Shown here piece by piece: positions 36,201 to 51,200 of a stretch of DNA of 64,000 nucleotides; within the stretch, counting starts at the first letter, position 1; each line of letters opens with the position of its first letter. Origin of the DNA: Lepidodermella squamata (Eukaryota; Gastrotricha); assembly GCA_047495785.1 (NCBI GenBank), contig JBLDXI010000042.1:2418001-2482000 (forward strand). The letters run 5' to 3'. The notes beneath the pieces are model-generated. The model was not told where the DNA came from. It did no database searches and saw only the letters and a program-made list of their open reading frames with translations. The translations under genes and the position numbers were made by a program.

Positions 36201-39200
36201 GAAATCCGAAGGGCAAGATCGTTCTAAGTTCGAAAGACCTGGAAGAACTGCGCCTCGCAGATCAGAGGATTGCTACTGCCGAAAACTACGATGCAAGCTC
36301 TAGCGCATCTGCTATCAAAATAGCCCCCCTACCGTACCATCCCTTCGGCAATATCTACCTGGGTATATCCCCCAGACCAGCCTCATGAACTTGCCTCACC
36401 TTAGCATCATCCACCGTACCTGGTCTATCTCGGATCACTTGGGACAATCTAAGTGGTCAACACTGCCGTTGAGCTCATCAGGTTGCCACGTTTTCAAAGG
36501 CTATAAATACACAGTCTCCAGAGCGACGGCAAGTCAGAAACTCCCGATTTCTTATATCACCCGATTTATACGTCATTTTCAAAATCCGACGTTTCTGGTC
36601 GTCGGATTTAAGGTCTTCTCGTTGGCTAATACCGCGATTTCTGGGTTTGGTGACCCGTTAGGCGTTAGGCTACATCTTTTTCCGTACAACGCAACAATCT
36701 TTAACATATAATTTCGTGGTCGAATATTGGGCCATACAACACGGGCACGGCCGGTCGAATCGGCCTGATTATGACGGTAATCAGATAAGTGAGAACGAGC
36801 CGCAAAGATAATCGGACAATTTTGGGATGATTGACGATAGTCTGTTTCGATCACTGAAGAAAAGGGAGGCCGCAAAACGAGGCGGCAAGCTATGCGCGAA
36901 AATGTTCTCATTTGTAAAGAAGCGCCTTCGTCTCAGTCAATTTGCACGAAACTTGGCCGAATTTCGTATAGTGACCGGTCTTTTGATGAGCGAGCGCTGG
37001 ACCTTCGTAAATCGACCGCAATTTCGCGCACAACGTCACGCTCATCTGCGCCACAGAAAAATTCGCTTAAGCGAGAGCCTCGCGAGTAACAGAAATATAA
37101 GTCGACATTGGATTTCAAGACTGATACGACTTCAATGACCGTATTCTGCATCATTCCAAATGCTATTACGCCGTGAAGTATTCACAATGTCACAATACTT
37201 TTCACTATATGAAATATGTATCATGATTACAGCTTATTCCGCTTTTAGCTTATTTTGCTGAAATTTGAGCTTCAGAAATAAATTCAGATTCAAAGCTCAA
37301 GTGAAAAGTATCGGTAGCAACGATACATGGTTTCGAAATGGAGCGCCGAAATACTATTTCAACAAATCTTTCAGTGATAAAATTCCGTCAAGTGCTACTG
37401 GACCTCAGTTTTCGAAATTCAAGGGTCTTTTTGGTGTAATTTGGGCCCTTAAAGTGTTAAATCAATCACATTAAATCAATCAAAATGCCAATAGACGCAA
37501 AGAATTGTGGCAAAATTATGGAATTAGGGAACTATAAAACCAAAGCAATTTGAATTTATATATTCTTAAAATCAGGAAAAATTAAGTTTACCGCTAATAA
37601 AGCTAGTGAATCTCTTACTCTGATTGCGATTGATTTCTCATCATTTTCCAGTTCGCCAATTCGTTTCGAAAGTGCAGCTTCATTGACATGAGCGTACTTC
37701 TTCCGCTCAGTAACGCAAACGCTGACCTCCTTTGTGATTTCAAACAAATCGCCAAACTTTGAACTGTCGTCCTCCGGCTCTTCAGACGACTCGCCAGCCT
37801 CGTCACTGAAGAATAAGGATTTCTTTTTCTTCTTGCGATCAGCTTTGCGCGATTTCTCGGCAGGCTGAACAGCCGGGTGGTCCTCCGGGTAGAAGAATTC
37901 GCTTTTCTTGACAATCAAATCCACCTCGGCTTCAGCAGAGTTGAGAATTTTGGCCACATTAGCGACACATTCGCGATTCAAACCGTCGAGACCAATGGCG
38001 AACTTGGTCGAATATTTCTTCTCATGTAGTTTAGCCTGATCCTCAGTATTGTTGGCTTTTTTGATGACGAAACTGTATCTCAACGCTTTGCTGACATCAT
38101 CTGGCTGCAAATTGTTTTCTTCGACGATTTCAATGGCAGCATTTATCTGAATGCCGTGCTTCTCCTCGATCTTCCCATCCGGATGAATGGTTTTGAAATC
38201 GACGTCGTAAGAATCAGTCAAATCAAACGCATTGCAGTAGGTTCGTTCTTTCTTCAGCATAGCCATTGCTGTATCGGGGCTCATTTCATCTTCATATTCC
38301 TTGTCTTCGCAAAACAGTGCTCGAAGTCGAGTCAGATCAATTTGATTCAAAGTCAAGCCAACACCCTCGTAGACGTTGCTCTTCATGAATTTCGGCTTGA
38401 ATTTACTCAGCACGCCTGATTCAGATTTCTCAAACGCAGTGACAGTATTCGAAGCCTGGTCCTGGTCACCGGAATCTTTCAACAGGGTCAAATTGTTGAA
38501 TACCAATTTGTAAGAGACATCGTCGCTGTCTTTGGCTTTGTCCCAATCAAACGTATTATTAGCTTGATAGGCCCGATCGTAGTCTTCAAAACTTTCGGTA
38601 TAGCCATCCTTTTCATCAGTCACAACCACATCGACTAGCCGAAGCGATCGTTTGACAACTTGCACGCATTGCTGGATGCTGTTCAAATACGACCCAAGAA
38701 TTGTTGCCTTGACAGTCAGTTGTTTGTCCAAATCGCTGTGCGAGAAGGTACTCGACTGATCAGCTTTCGATAGAAGACCTTGAACCGACGTCAAAGAGGC
38801 GTATTCGCTTGAAATCACGTCAATTGCCTTGTTGAAAGAGGCTATTAGCGCATGTTTCGATTGGCTGGTTTTCGGCGAGTCTGCCACAATCGAACTCCAG
38901 GCAACTCCGACATGAGCAGCTCCGCAAAATTCAGACGCGATCGCCTTTTCGAAATGTTCTCGAGCCGTCGTGCCATCTGACTCGTTTTTCAAATAATCGT
39001 TACCAATGACAACGTGATAGAACAAATTTTTGACGACTCTATGCTCTTTGTAAGCTTCTCGCAGCGAATCAAGCAATGCCTTGCATTCCGCCTCGGCTTT
39101 GTCAATCGGAATTTCTCTATCGTTGACCTTCTGCAGGAACATAGCCCATTGTTCCTCAATTGCGTTCAACACATTCGTTTCGTAAACTGTAGGCGTGAAA

Positions 39201-42200
39201 TTCGTGAAGAGCTCTTTCATCTCTTTGAACCCCTTCTTGAAAAACGACGTAATTTTCGACTTCCAAGAGCCCTGGTTTGTGTAAACTCTAACGCGTAAAT
39301 CGCAACGAATTTCTTCGTTGAGAAATTTGCAGAATTCGGCGAATAGCTTGTCCTTTTCCAAGATCAGTTTCAACTCATCGCCCTGGAACTGGATCAATTG
39401 CTGCGATTCGATCTCATCGCGTTGACTCTTCACCCGGCTCGGGTCGACGTTTTCGTAATTGACCCCCAAAGCGGTCACGTTGAGAATCATCTGGCCAGTA
39501 CCGAGTTTGCCCTGCCGAGCGGTTCGACCAAATGCCTGATCCTCGACACGTTGGTTCTGCGGCATGAAGGTGACAATCACGTGAAGACCGCCCGATTTTT
39601 CAATGGCGTCCGTGTGGATATCAGTACCGCGTCCGGCTAAATTAGTCGCGATGATTATATCGCCGGGCTGGACTCGCTCGATTTGCCTCTCCTGGTCCAT
39701 ATTGTTCATGGTGTAGAGTTTGATGGCGCTCGGGCGGTAACAGGCGCGCAATCGATCGTTCAAGACATTCGCTTGCTCGATTGTCTCGCAAATGATCAAT
39801 ACACCTGGAAAAGACGAAACATGAATAAATATTGGAAAAGAGGATGCAAAGCACAAGCCCTGAATATAGGGTTCCAGCATTAAACTACGCCAAAATAAGG
39901 CTTTTTGAGTTTTACTTTTCCACGTATAGGAGATAAATGAAGTCAAAGTGACGGCCCTCGTTCGAAGAAGCGTGAAGAAATGTCGCCATCCTATTCTTTA
40001 TGAGCGATGACGATCTTATGAATTATGACCTCTACACGTGCCGGGAGCGTAAAAGGATGACAGGTCAAAGCTACCGATCGTGAAGATGCTTGATAAATTT
40101 GAGGGTAGGGAGTATTGTAGTGTAAATTTATTTCAACGATGTTTATTCATCGGAATGTATGGCGGAGTTTTACCCGCCTTTTCAAACTCGTCCGAATTTA
40201 CCGCAGTCTATGAGGCCGTAATGTCATTAGGACGAGAGAAATAAATTGCAGCCTCGAAAAAGGAGTCGATGGTTGCTACGATTGCAGCCGCAATCAAGGC
40301 CGCCAAAAAATGGCGAGCCCAGCGTGACGTTCAACCTGACATGAAAGCTGGAAGAAGATAACTCTCATACTCTCCTACTTGATAATATAAAATTCAACTC
40401 TGTTGACCAGCTTCGATTTTTTTATTGTTTTTTATGTGATTTTTTGCCCATGCATTGACCATGCATTCACACGCAAGACAGTTTAATTCCTAGGGTAAGT
40501 AAGTATGCTATGCTTGGAACCGATGCGCATATTTCCCATCAGTTTCTGATTTCACAAAATTTACAATCCCGCTATTTTTTCGAATATGAATTCGTAGAAA
40601 TCGTCGACGACTCATCAACGGTGGTGTAATGTTCGCGGCTGCACATCGGCTTTCAAGAAGCTAGCGCTGGACAACTTACTAGTCAACAAAAGTAAAACTA
40701 GTAAGGTCAAATATCGAAAAAGTGAACAAAGTTCAAGAAATTGTGCGATTAAATATTGAAAAATCACAAAAACGTCAAAGGCACAATACGATAAAAAATC
40801 GGTCGCCCGTTCTTGTTTTAAAGTTGGCGATCTCTTCCTCCTTAATGATTATCGTGTAAATTCTCCTCTTGGCGTGCCTTCTCTCGTGAAACCAAGAGAT
40901 GGTCCATTCGAAATTATTGCTATTCCTTCTTTTTCTTCAAATGACAACCTCTACACCATTCGATCGCTTTCAAATCCTCATTGTGTGGACACTGTAAATA
41001 TTGATAAACTAACCCTGTTTCCATTAAGGGCTTTTAATAATGCGAAAAGGACTGTGCGCTCTTGGCGTCTCCGTGAACTCAAAATTCCGAAATTCGATTT
41101 TCAAGTACCATCTGAGGCGACTACGAACCCTTTACCGTCAGCACCGTTCAATCTCAGGACGCTGTTCGATGACGACTCACGCGAGGTCTTCGGGCGCCAA
41201 GTGCCAATCAACAAGGCCACGTCTGTCAACAATCCCGATCCCGTGGATGACTCAATTGTGGACATCAATCGAGATTCTCTCAGGTCTACTCGCCGAAGCC
41301 GTTCGCTGGATCAGGCAGCCGTTCATGAACGAAACATTCTCCCTGATCAAAGTTTACACGATATGCGCTTCGCCCGCGATGTCGTTCGCCGTCTCGTCGA
41401 AAATAATTAATTTTACCGCTTATATTTTGTGCGTTTTTTGTTGTTGATACCTCTCTGTTCGAAAAAAGGGAAGAGTGATTACTTATTAATTGTTAATTTG
41501 ATACCGTGATTTAATTACAAGATTGATTTGAAATAATATGAAATTATTGTTAACTCTGATGTTTTAACTTGTTGCGCTTTGATTTGTTGAAGTTAAATTT
41601 TGGAAAATGCGCTGTTATGGTTGTTGATGAAAAATATTGATGAAATTAGTTATGTTAATTGAAAACGCTCCCTGATATAATTCTGGTTTTCTGGAACCTT
41701 CCAGAACCCAACAAGTTCCCGAACCTTCCGGAAACTTCCACTTCTAGAACATTCCACTGTCATATATAAACCCCTGTTTCGATTATGTTATTTTAATTGT
41801 AATATTAAATGTTTCTTCGCTAATTAAAGGCAATACTTAGCTTACAGCTTCTGTGTTTTTGCTTCCGCTCTTACACAAATGGAGAAACAACAAAGTATCC
41901 ACTAAAAGGAAAGTCAGACTGTATAAAGCTTACGTCCTACCTATACTTCTGTACAACTGTAGTACGTGGGAATTGACAAAAGCGCTTCAAGATCGTCTTA
42001 ATGCACATCATCGGAAGCAGCTGAGAAGGCTACTTGGCATTCGCTACCCCGAAGTTATCAGGAATGAATGCTTGTACGCGAAGACCAACACGAAGAAGTT
42101 GCTAACAGTTGTCCGAATGATGAGGTGGAGGTATTTCGGTCATGCGCTACGCAAGCCTTGGCATGCCCCCGTCTACCGCATGCCTGAATTGCCTATCGAA

Positions 42201-45200
42201 ATCAATAGCGAGAATGACTTTACACGTCTGAAGGAAGCTGCAGCAGATCGCGAGCATTGGAGGGCGGTGGTGGAACTACTACTACTACTACTACTACTAT
42301 TGGACCCTGCCGGACACGCCTGTGAAGTCAGCTAGAGCAGGAAAAATACCAAAGACATCGTTAAACTCGATTGCAAAAATATAAGACAAACGAGCATCGG
42401 TCTGAAATTTCAAAATTGATCGCATTTGCCTGTTTTCCAAAGTCTGGAGCAGTGTGCGAAGTAGAACTTTTGATCTGGGGATACCTCATCCAGCCGCTCA
42501 TCATATAGTCCCAAAAAAGGCAAGAGATAATACAATTTGAGTATAATATTCTTGTAGGCAACATCCGAAAGTAGTATTTAGCTAATGGAGATAGAAAAAT
42601 TTGTCGAAAAATCGAAATTCCGAATTTGCCCTTCCCGTCGTGAAAGGGTTAACGTCTTAATCTCGAATACCAAATTTTCACAATTAAGGAGGATTACTAA
42701 TTTTTCACCGCAAAATAAAAAAGACAAATTTTATCATACCTCTTTCCTTCCTTGTTTCTACAATGGCAGCTGAACAGATATCCTGGAACCACTTAGTTTC
42801 ATTAGAAGAAACGTGAGGCGGATACTCGACGTATTGCTTCTGACGCAGCTGTGGAACGTTGATCGTATCGACCTTGTACACGGAAGTGAGCACTTCTCTG
42901 GCCTTTCTCGAGCCCATTGTTCCAGTCAACCCATAGACGCCCTTGTAAGCATTGATGAAGCTGATGTTTGACAGGAAGTTTGTCGTCATCGTTTCACAGG
43001 TCATCTTCAAACTGTGTTTGAGCTGTAAAAACTGATGCAATCCGTCACTCCAGCTCGTCGCACTTTGAATAATGCCAGTACTGAAATAGTCCACCGGCTT
43101 GATTTGGCCCTCGTGAACGACGTAGTGAACATTTTCTTGATAGTTGAAAGCTTCGATGGCGTTCATCACCCATTTTTTGCGTTGCTTCTTGAAAAAATCT
43201 TCGAAATTTGCCGGAACTTTGATAATTTTGCCATCGACCAATCGCGTCAGGTATTTATCAAGCTCTTTTTGAAGAAACTCGTCGATGCTACCTTTGATGA
43301 GTTGACCGATGGAACTATCCAAATTGCCTTCGTGCTTTTTCACGTAGCTATCAAGGTCCGGGATTTCTCGAATATCACCGTTTTCATCGGCAATTTCCAG
43401 AGCAACTTTGCCATCGACAAGGCTGACTTTTCCGTTGACGAAGTACATTTTCGAGTCAAAAACCACGAAGCGTTGTTGAATTTCGAGTAGGCGGTACCAA
43501 ATATAGGCATAAATCGGCTGGAAATTATCCATACCGGCCGCGGTTGAGCTGAGACGAGCAATTTTTGAGCTGTCATCAATCAGCATCGCGTCCACTTCAT
43601 CGACTATGGCAACCGAGCATTCGCGATCGGCGAGGGTACCAAGCTTGCTGTAGTTGTCGCGAAGTTTGTCGAATTGAAATTGCGAGACTTCGCCGTAAAC
43701 GATGTCGGCCTTATAGCAATCTTTCGCACCTATTCCATAAAAATAAAAATGTATGCCAAATGTTTCCAGAGTTCGACTTTTACCTTTGATGTAAAGTGAG
43801 GTGTCGTTGTTGAAGCCGCAGCTTAGGCCAAACATTCGGTAAAGTTTCGCTTTATCCTTAGCATCACGTTCAGCAAGAACCGGCGAGCTCGTGATGACAT
43901 CAACCTGCATGGCTCGGCCGTTTTTAGCACCCCTCAACGCGCTAATTATAGCCAGGATACACACAATCGTCGATTTACCCTCGCCAGTCGCAACTTGCAG
44001 CAACTTGCCTCGAAGTGATTCATCGGCTTTGTCGTCCTCACTCAACGCGATGAGACTCGACAAAATCTGAGCATCGTGTAAATTAAACAGGGTGTGCCAA
44101 TAATTTGCTCGTTTGACAACGGCCATTGCCTCAACGAGATCGAATTTCAAATCGCCGTTCTTCACATGAAAAGCCCACTGAAAAATGTGCTTCCGATCCC
44201 ACTTGCTGATTGGCAACTTTGTGAAGTCAATATCAGGTTTCTGGGAAAGAGATGACGTCAACGAGTCATCGTTTATCTTTTTCAAAGCACTGGGTAGAAC
44301 GGTAGAAATTAGCTTTTTCGACCTCTCATTACTTTGTTCTAACTCCCTCAGCAGTTCATCGGCGTTTTTAATCGAAGCAGATCGATCGAAAGAGTTTTCA
44401 ATGATCAGTCTGTTCAAATTCTTGAGGGCTTCGTCACCTTTGAAAATCTCCAAAACCTTCTCGAATTTCGAAGAAGGGAAATCGAAGAAGCAAATCAGGC
44501 GAAGCAGATTGATGACATCTTCAGATACATGTTTTTCCGGTTGGCTTTTCAACCTTTCTCCAATCAAAGCATCCAGATGGTTGAAGTCCCAACCCTTCTT
44601 CTGCATCAAATCAAGGAATAAGCCAAAAATCACCGACTTTTGGTCCGGATTAGCGAACGATTCGAAGTGATCGCACAGAATTTTCGACTCAAGGAGACGT
44701 TTGAACTCTTCAATTGAAGAGCAGGTCATTCGTTTGACCAAAAATGACTCCAAGGTCCTATTTCCATTTCCGGTTGAACAAAACTCCAGAAGAGATTCGA
44801 AAGCTTTCAAGTCGTCAATGCAAGTTACTGCATCGAACAGCTTCTTGATAATATTCGCCTCGAATTTCCCGCAAATTGACGTGGCTAGTTCTTCGAGATA
44901 ACCTTTGTCGAAATCAGCCGGGTTTTTCAGAGACCGCTCGATCAATACAGTGCACCAGTTCCGCTTTAAATCTTCGTGCAAAAGTTGAGCAAGATCCCCG
45001 ATGCTGAACTCGTGAACATTAGGAAGCGGTAAGCCACTCTGATTGAGAACAAACAAGATCTCATTGACCTTTTCCAGAGATTCAGCTTTCAACAGGTTGA
45101 GGAACAGGAGGAATGGGATTGTGTCTGGGTGTTTTTCCTCTAATTCAAGCCATAATTTGTAGAATTCGAGCTTAGCAGGATCTAAGCACGGCTGGAACTT

Positions 45201-48200
45201 CTCGAACAAGTCTGATACCAAGAGTTGTCGAAGCAAAATCTTCCTCGGCTCATTCTTCTTTAAAACAAGAATGTCAACACTTGTCAAAGCGACAACAATG
45301 TTGAGCAAATCCAATGGCCGTTCTTGACTCTCGAATTTAACGCTAGCAGCTAATTCGGATAGCTGTTTGAGCTTTGAGTCGCACCATGTTTTGAAAAAAG
45401 CTGATTCGACAGAAAAATTCTGCGTGGCAAGAACTAGGCCGGAAAAGGAGAGGGTTCGAATAAGGGGATTTTCACTCTCCAAATTAGTCATCAAAACATT
45501 GAGGCATTTCAACATTAAGGTGGCACTCTTCTCGGCAAGATATGGAATGGCAAGATAGATGCATTCAACAATTTGCTCATTTTTACGAACTTCGCTTGAA
45601 GCCGTAATCTTGCTGATAACACCGCAAATGTTCGAGAAAGTTCCCATTCGAATGATTTTGCAGTACGCTTTCAGGAGCAACTGATTAGTTTCAGGGCTGA
45701 TGGCGTACCCAGTCAGGAAAACTTGCTCGATTAGGAAAGCGAAATCGCTGATCTCAAGCAATTTGTGCCGACGATCACGAAAAACAGCATCGAAAAAGTC
45801 GTCCAAAGTGTGAATGCTCCCAGCATCAGCAAAACCAGAGTCGTTCAAATCAATAGATCGCGCCTCGCCAATATCGACCAATTCGAAAATTCGGTGAATT
45901 TGCTTGTCCGACAGTTTCAACTGGTCTTTGAAAACCGGGTAAAGAGGCAGGGATTTCAGATCGATAGCGCTTTCTTTCATCTGGGCCTTTCGTTTGATTC
46001 GTTGATAACGCTCGGAAAATTTCGAGCTCGCCTTGGTGGTTGAGCTGGATAGAAGTCGCAGGCACGACTCCCTCATTTCGATGGAACTGGTACTTTCGAG
46101 CAGAAGAGCTAGGCTCTCGAGGAGTTCTTCGCAAAACTGGCCTTTGAATTTGTACTTTTCCAGCATTTTCAGAGCTTTCAGCGTGAACTTCGATGAGCTT
46201 GAGACGTTTTTATCCAGGATTTTCGCTAGGCGAACGAAATTTTGAACCAGGAAAACCATATCAGGATACGATTTCATCAGCGTTTCGAGCTCGCCAAGGA
46301 ATTGCTCGTCATTGGAAATGTTAGCAACGAGCTTCGCTTGTTCAAGTTTTGACAGCAAGATAGGTTCGCTTTTGAAACCACGTTGCTTTTGACAGTTGAT
46401 TTGCAACAGTGAAAGAATTGATTCTCGAACTGATTGGTCGCATTTCGCATCAACTGATGTGCACAGCTCGACCAGCTTGGCCAAGTAATCACAATCGAGT
46501 TGAATGTTTCGCTTGAAAAGAGAACTCCAGCCGCCAACGCAAATCTTTTGCGTATTGCTGTTGTCAGATATCAAGCCTTCGTAGAGAATGCTTTGAAGTT
46601 GTCCTGAAATTTAGAAAAAATGATGATAAAGGGCTGAAATTTTTTTAATTTGTTAAATTTCATTACGGAATTTGAGAGTAAAAATCCTCAGAAGAGGAAC
46701 TCTCGAAATGATTGGTTGATTTAGACCAAATCATGTTCATGAAAGCTTGAAGCTTGGAAAAAGGTAGGAAAGGTAGATTCTTGATCTGCCAGCAAATTGG
46801 GGAAGTTTTTTGGCATATTTATTGATTTTTTTTATTGATTTCTGAATTGATTTTATTGATGAAAGTATAATTTCTTCTGTCGCTCAGCTGAACGGTTGCA
46901 TTCTTAGTAATGAGAGTCTTCGCAGCACTAACAGCTGCTAATCACCAGACTTCGCCAGTCTACTCGCTTATGCTACTAGCCGTAAGGCCGTTGGCAAAGA
47001 AAGATCAACGCTTCCGTGAAATTTTGACGGAGAAACATAAAGAAATGGCGACGAAAGACCTGGAAATTGATTGTCTTCGCGCGGCTCTCAGTCGTTGCGA
47101 CCTGCACCAGCAGACCGAAATTCGACCCAGTTGCGTACCGGCAGCAAGCAACTGGCCAGAAGAGACAAGTGATAACGTTGTCGAGCGAGTGAGCTATTTA
47201 TACGAGTTGAAATAATTGCAAATGATGTTATATTATCCTAGACATCTGCAATTGGTGAACATTTGTTGACGCCGGAACAGCAAAAATCTCTAGAAGCAAT
47301 TATTCTAGCTGAGGTGCACAACACCCGCTGACCATTCAAGTGCATAAGACGGCTATACTTTATGCTGGTTCGGCACCGATCGACTGGATATTATGGCTGT
47401 TGCTATTTCAGATCTGGTTTCTAAACATTTCCCGAAGCTTGACTTTTACGCTTTTAAAAAGGTGAAAGTTGCGCTATAAACAGCCCAAGGTAGCGGTCAT
47501 TGAACAGGCTGTAGAAGACTCGCTAGACGCTATAGCGGTGAACATGCGGCGTCTCGCTCGAGTTCAAACAAAGATCGCACATAGGGGGCAAAAGTGATGC
47601 GGCTTGCACTCGCTGGAAAAATCAAATTTGTGGAAATCGAAGACGGGTCAAGCGACGATAAAGACGCGAAGTAATGGGACGTTCGGCCGACGTACGACAA
47701 AAGGGCGACTTCGGCGAATCTCAGCGAGCCTTGCCCCGAATCTCGGAGAATTGGCGGTAAGAATAATGAGGCCCGATCATCCAGCTCTGCGTAGTCCGAA
47801 CGAGCTCAATGGAACCCTTCCCCGAAAACAGATGAACCCAAAGCTTCTACCAATCAGAAATCATCGGCGAAAAATCCGAGGAAAAGAACAAAGCCAACAA
47901 AATTGTCCAATAAATCCGAAAAATTTCCGAAAAATGCTGTCGAGCCCTCTCAATTTGCGCGATCAATTCCGAAGCAGTCGAAGCTTCCGCCGCCGGAAGT
48001 GGTATCGATGAGCTACGCAGGCTCCGGGTTCGTTAATTCGAAAATAGCTCACGGTGAGATCACCGGCGTTCGACTGGGGAATTGGTTTTGAAGGTGCGTC
48101 TCAGTACGTCAGCTCAACGAATAATGGACTCGAGTGCAAAAATGGGCTGGTGAAACGTTATCTTAAGCGACAAAAGTTTCTCATGAAATCTCTAATCTAC

Positions 48201-51200
48201 AAGCTTTTGGCTATTCTTCTTCAGGAGTCAAATCACGCAACCTTCATTTGTTAACCCCATGAACTACTTGTGGACAAGCGTGGACAAGCGTTCCACAAAT
48301 CGACGAACAAAGGCGGTCTATTTGGAAAGGCTTCAGAGGGCTGTTGGGAAATGCAAAAACCTGCCGAAAATCGTTTTTTTGTCTATATTATTGTATATTT
48401 GTCGATTTTCCACCGGTTGACTAGTTTTTGCGAAGATGGCCCATAAGCGTAAATTCAGTCAAATGGCTGCAATCTGTTGGAAACCTTCAGGCAGTGGCGA
48501 GCCAATTCGAGAATTCTCACTTTATTTGCCTTTCATTTTGAGGAAATTGCTGGGAGAAACCTTCTTCCGAGCATTCGCTTTATTGTTGAGCAGCAGTCGT
48601 CAAGAAGGAGCCTTTCTGCGATAGCGTTGGCCGGATAGTAAAAGCTCTCCGGTCAACGAGTGGTAATACATGTTTGATGAGTGAAAACTGGCCCCATATC
48701 AACCATGAATAACCGCATTTTTCGTTCATAGTTGATATTTCATGAAATATGAATAAATTTTCTACAGTATGACTTAATTTGCTGTAATACTCTCTTCAAC
48801 TGCAAACAAAAAACTACAAAAAAGTTAGCTGTAATAACCTCTTCGCTGGTTTATCGGATTTTAAGCAGTGCTTTCGTTGTCAACGTTACGGCCACATGAC
48901 TTATTTCTTTTTGTATAGTGCTTCTTTTTGTATAAGGGACATTTATGAAAGTGTTATCATCTGGAAAATCATGATTAGCTGTAAAAAGGATTACTAGTTG
49001 AATCGAAAATCGAAATTTGTTCGCTGAGGAAAAAGTATATTTCAAAGAGTTGAAGATGCCAAATAACATAAACATGCCAATCCCCATTTCGCAGTAAATT
49101 AATTCAAATATTTGAATGATTTATCATACCTTTGTAAGAATCCAATTCTTCATCCAACGATTGTAGCACAATGGAGCCGATTGAGTTCAGAAGTTCGTGC
49201 TTGAGTTGAAGATTTCCAGAGTTGGCGCCAATTCTGGTAAAAATCCTCTTGATAACTCCTTTCGAAACAGATTGACCTTTCTGAGCTCGCTGGACGAAAA
49301 TGGACAAAACTTTCATCTCCAGATCTGAACCTTCCTCAGATTCGAGAACGATTTCTAGTTTTCTTAGCAGATCACATGACATTTTCTGATTCTTACGAGC
49401 TACATTCTCGAAAATATCGATCAGACGACTCGTTCTAGGACTCTTCAAGTTCGTCGGATCGAATCGATCGACCAACTTATTTAGCAGATCATAGGACAAA
49501 ACTTGCCGGCTTTTCGATACATTGAGCAAGATGTCGAGAGTTTCATCTTCGTCGACGTAATCCTCCAGCACTAACATGGTATCTGGCGGCATCTGAAGCC
49601 CAAGCATTTCGCTTTTCGCTCTGATGTATCGCAGCAAGTCTCGGGTCAAGTCTTCATCGGGTTTCGAACATTTTCGAAGGCCAAACGCTGCCTTGGCGAG
49701 TTCGACTTTCACAAAAGCTTCGTCGCTGATGTCTTGGTTAGCACGGGCCTTTTCCAGCAGCTTGAATGCTCTCAGTCGACGACGCGAATTCGGGGCTGTT
49801 TGAAGATTATCGACAAAAATTTGGAGGGTACGACTGCTGACGACTTGGCCATTGCTGATAACGTTCTGCAAAGCGAATAAAGCATGGTCAGCCAGATCGA
49901 TGAAGTTCATGGCATGTTCCAGAGCATTGATGGTACCCTCTGGCAGCTTGAAGAAACGCCCTTTTCGCGGTGTAGTGTACACTTCGAGTATCTCCAAAGC
50001 CTAAAAAAAAGATTTCAGAATTGGATTCAATTTAAACTTGAGAGCTCACCATTTTTGAAAATTCAACGTTGGCATTCTTGTAGATAATTTCGTCCATGAT
50101 CAGAAATATATTTTCGTCCTCAAATTTGCGATCTTTTTTAGCCTCCAGAGCTAAAATTTTGAGGACATGTTTGTTTATTTCCGGGACGAAATCTTTCTCG
50201 CCAATTTTCATAGTCCCTTCAGGCACGTAAATCAAGCTCAACGAGTCCATAAAATCCGATTTCAAAGCTTCTTCGCCCATTTCGGCTGACATTTTAGCCA
50301 TACCCCTCGCATAGGCTGCTTGAGAATAGACCGCCACTTGAAAAAGCTCATGATCGGACGCCAGGTTTTGAAGGCCTAGCAGTACTTCTTTGCTGAATAA
50401 GTTGTTTTCACGCAGGGAAGTCAGATAGATACACTTGGCAGCAACCATTCTGACTTGTTTCTCTTCGCAATTTTCAGCGGCTTTCAGCAAATTTTGAATG
50501 GCTTTCCCACTGAGCAAACTAGCCTCCGCATTTCCTGAAGAGGGTTCCTGAACAGCAGATAGCAGAACTTGGGCGACCAAAAGAGCGATAGAAGTGCTCG
50601 CGGAATTCGAGGCATTTCGCTTTTCGATTTTGACCATCGAACCTTCCTGTTCAACGACAACAGCATCACTATCCAGCTTTTGCGAGATTACTTCCAGTTC
50701 ACGCCGGCCTCTAATCGGTTCTTTGGTGCAGCGAGTCAAAATCAGGACGATGGTATCACCGAATGAACGATCCAGAAGATTGACTAAATCGTTGATGATT
50801 CTTACCGGTAGAGATTTACGCTTGTTGGCCGTCAATAGAATGGACATTAAGGAAGCGTTGATGAGTTCAGTATCCGAAGCGCTATAAAAATGCACGAATT
50901 AACTAAATCGAGTCATAATTCTGCATCTATTACCTTGAAAGGGTTCGAACTAGTACTGAAAGATGAGACTCGGATAGTCCATCCTGGCAGAATTGATGGT
51001 CCAAGTAGTTGTTAACAACCTCGAGCAGATAAACTTTGATGTTTTCTCGAACAGACTGTCTTCCTAACATCTCGAAGAAAACGTTGAGCTCAAGGACTCC
51101 ACTCTTCACCAACTCCTCACAGCGCGTTGGGTCCCGGGTTTGCCCTGACATGAAATTGATCGCCGATTTCACGGTTCGCTCCGATGCCGATGTCGATTTC

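Larger units (their letters stand above)
39805..42739 (-). other. Copy B intron 6 (2.9 kb)
   Basis: The outer parts match copy A. The middle holds a Gypsy-like 3' end with an LTR and a non-LTR tail, both on the plus strand, and a short unassigned insert (40168-40500) in place of the copy A reverse transcriptase fragment. Confidence 0.7.
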
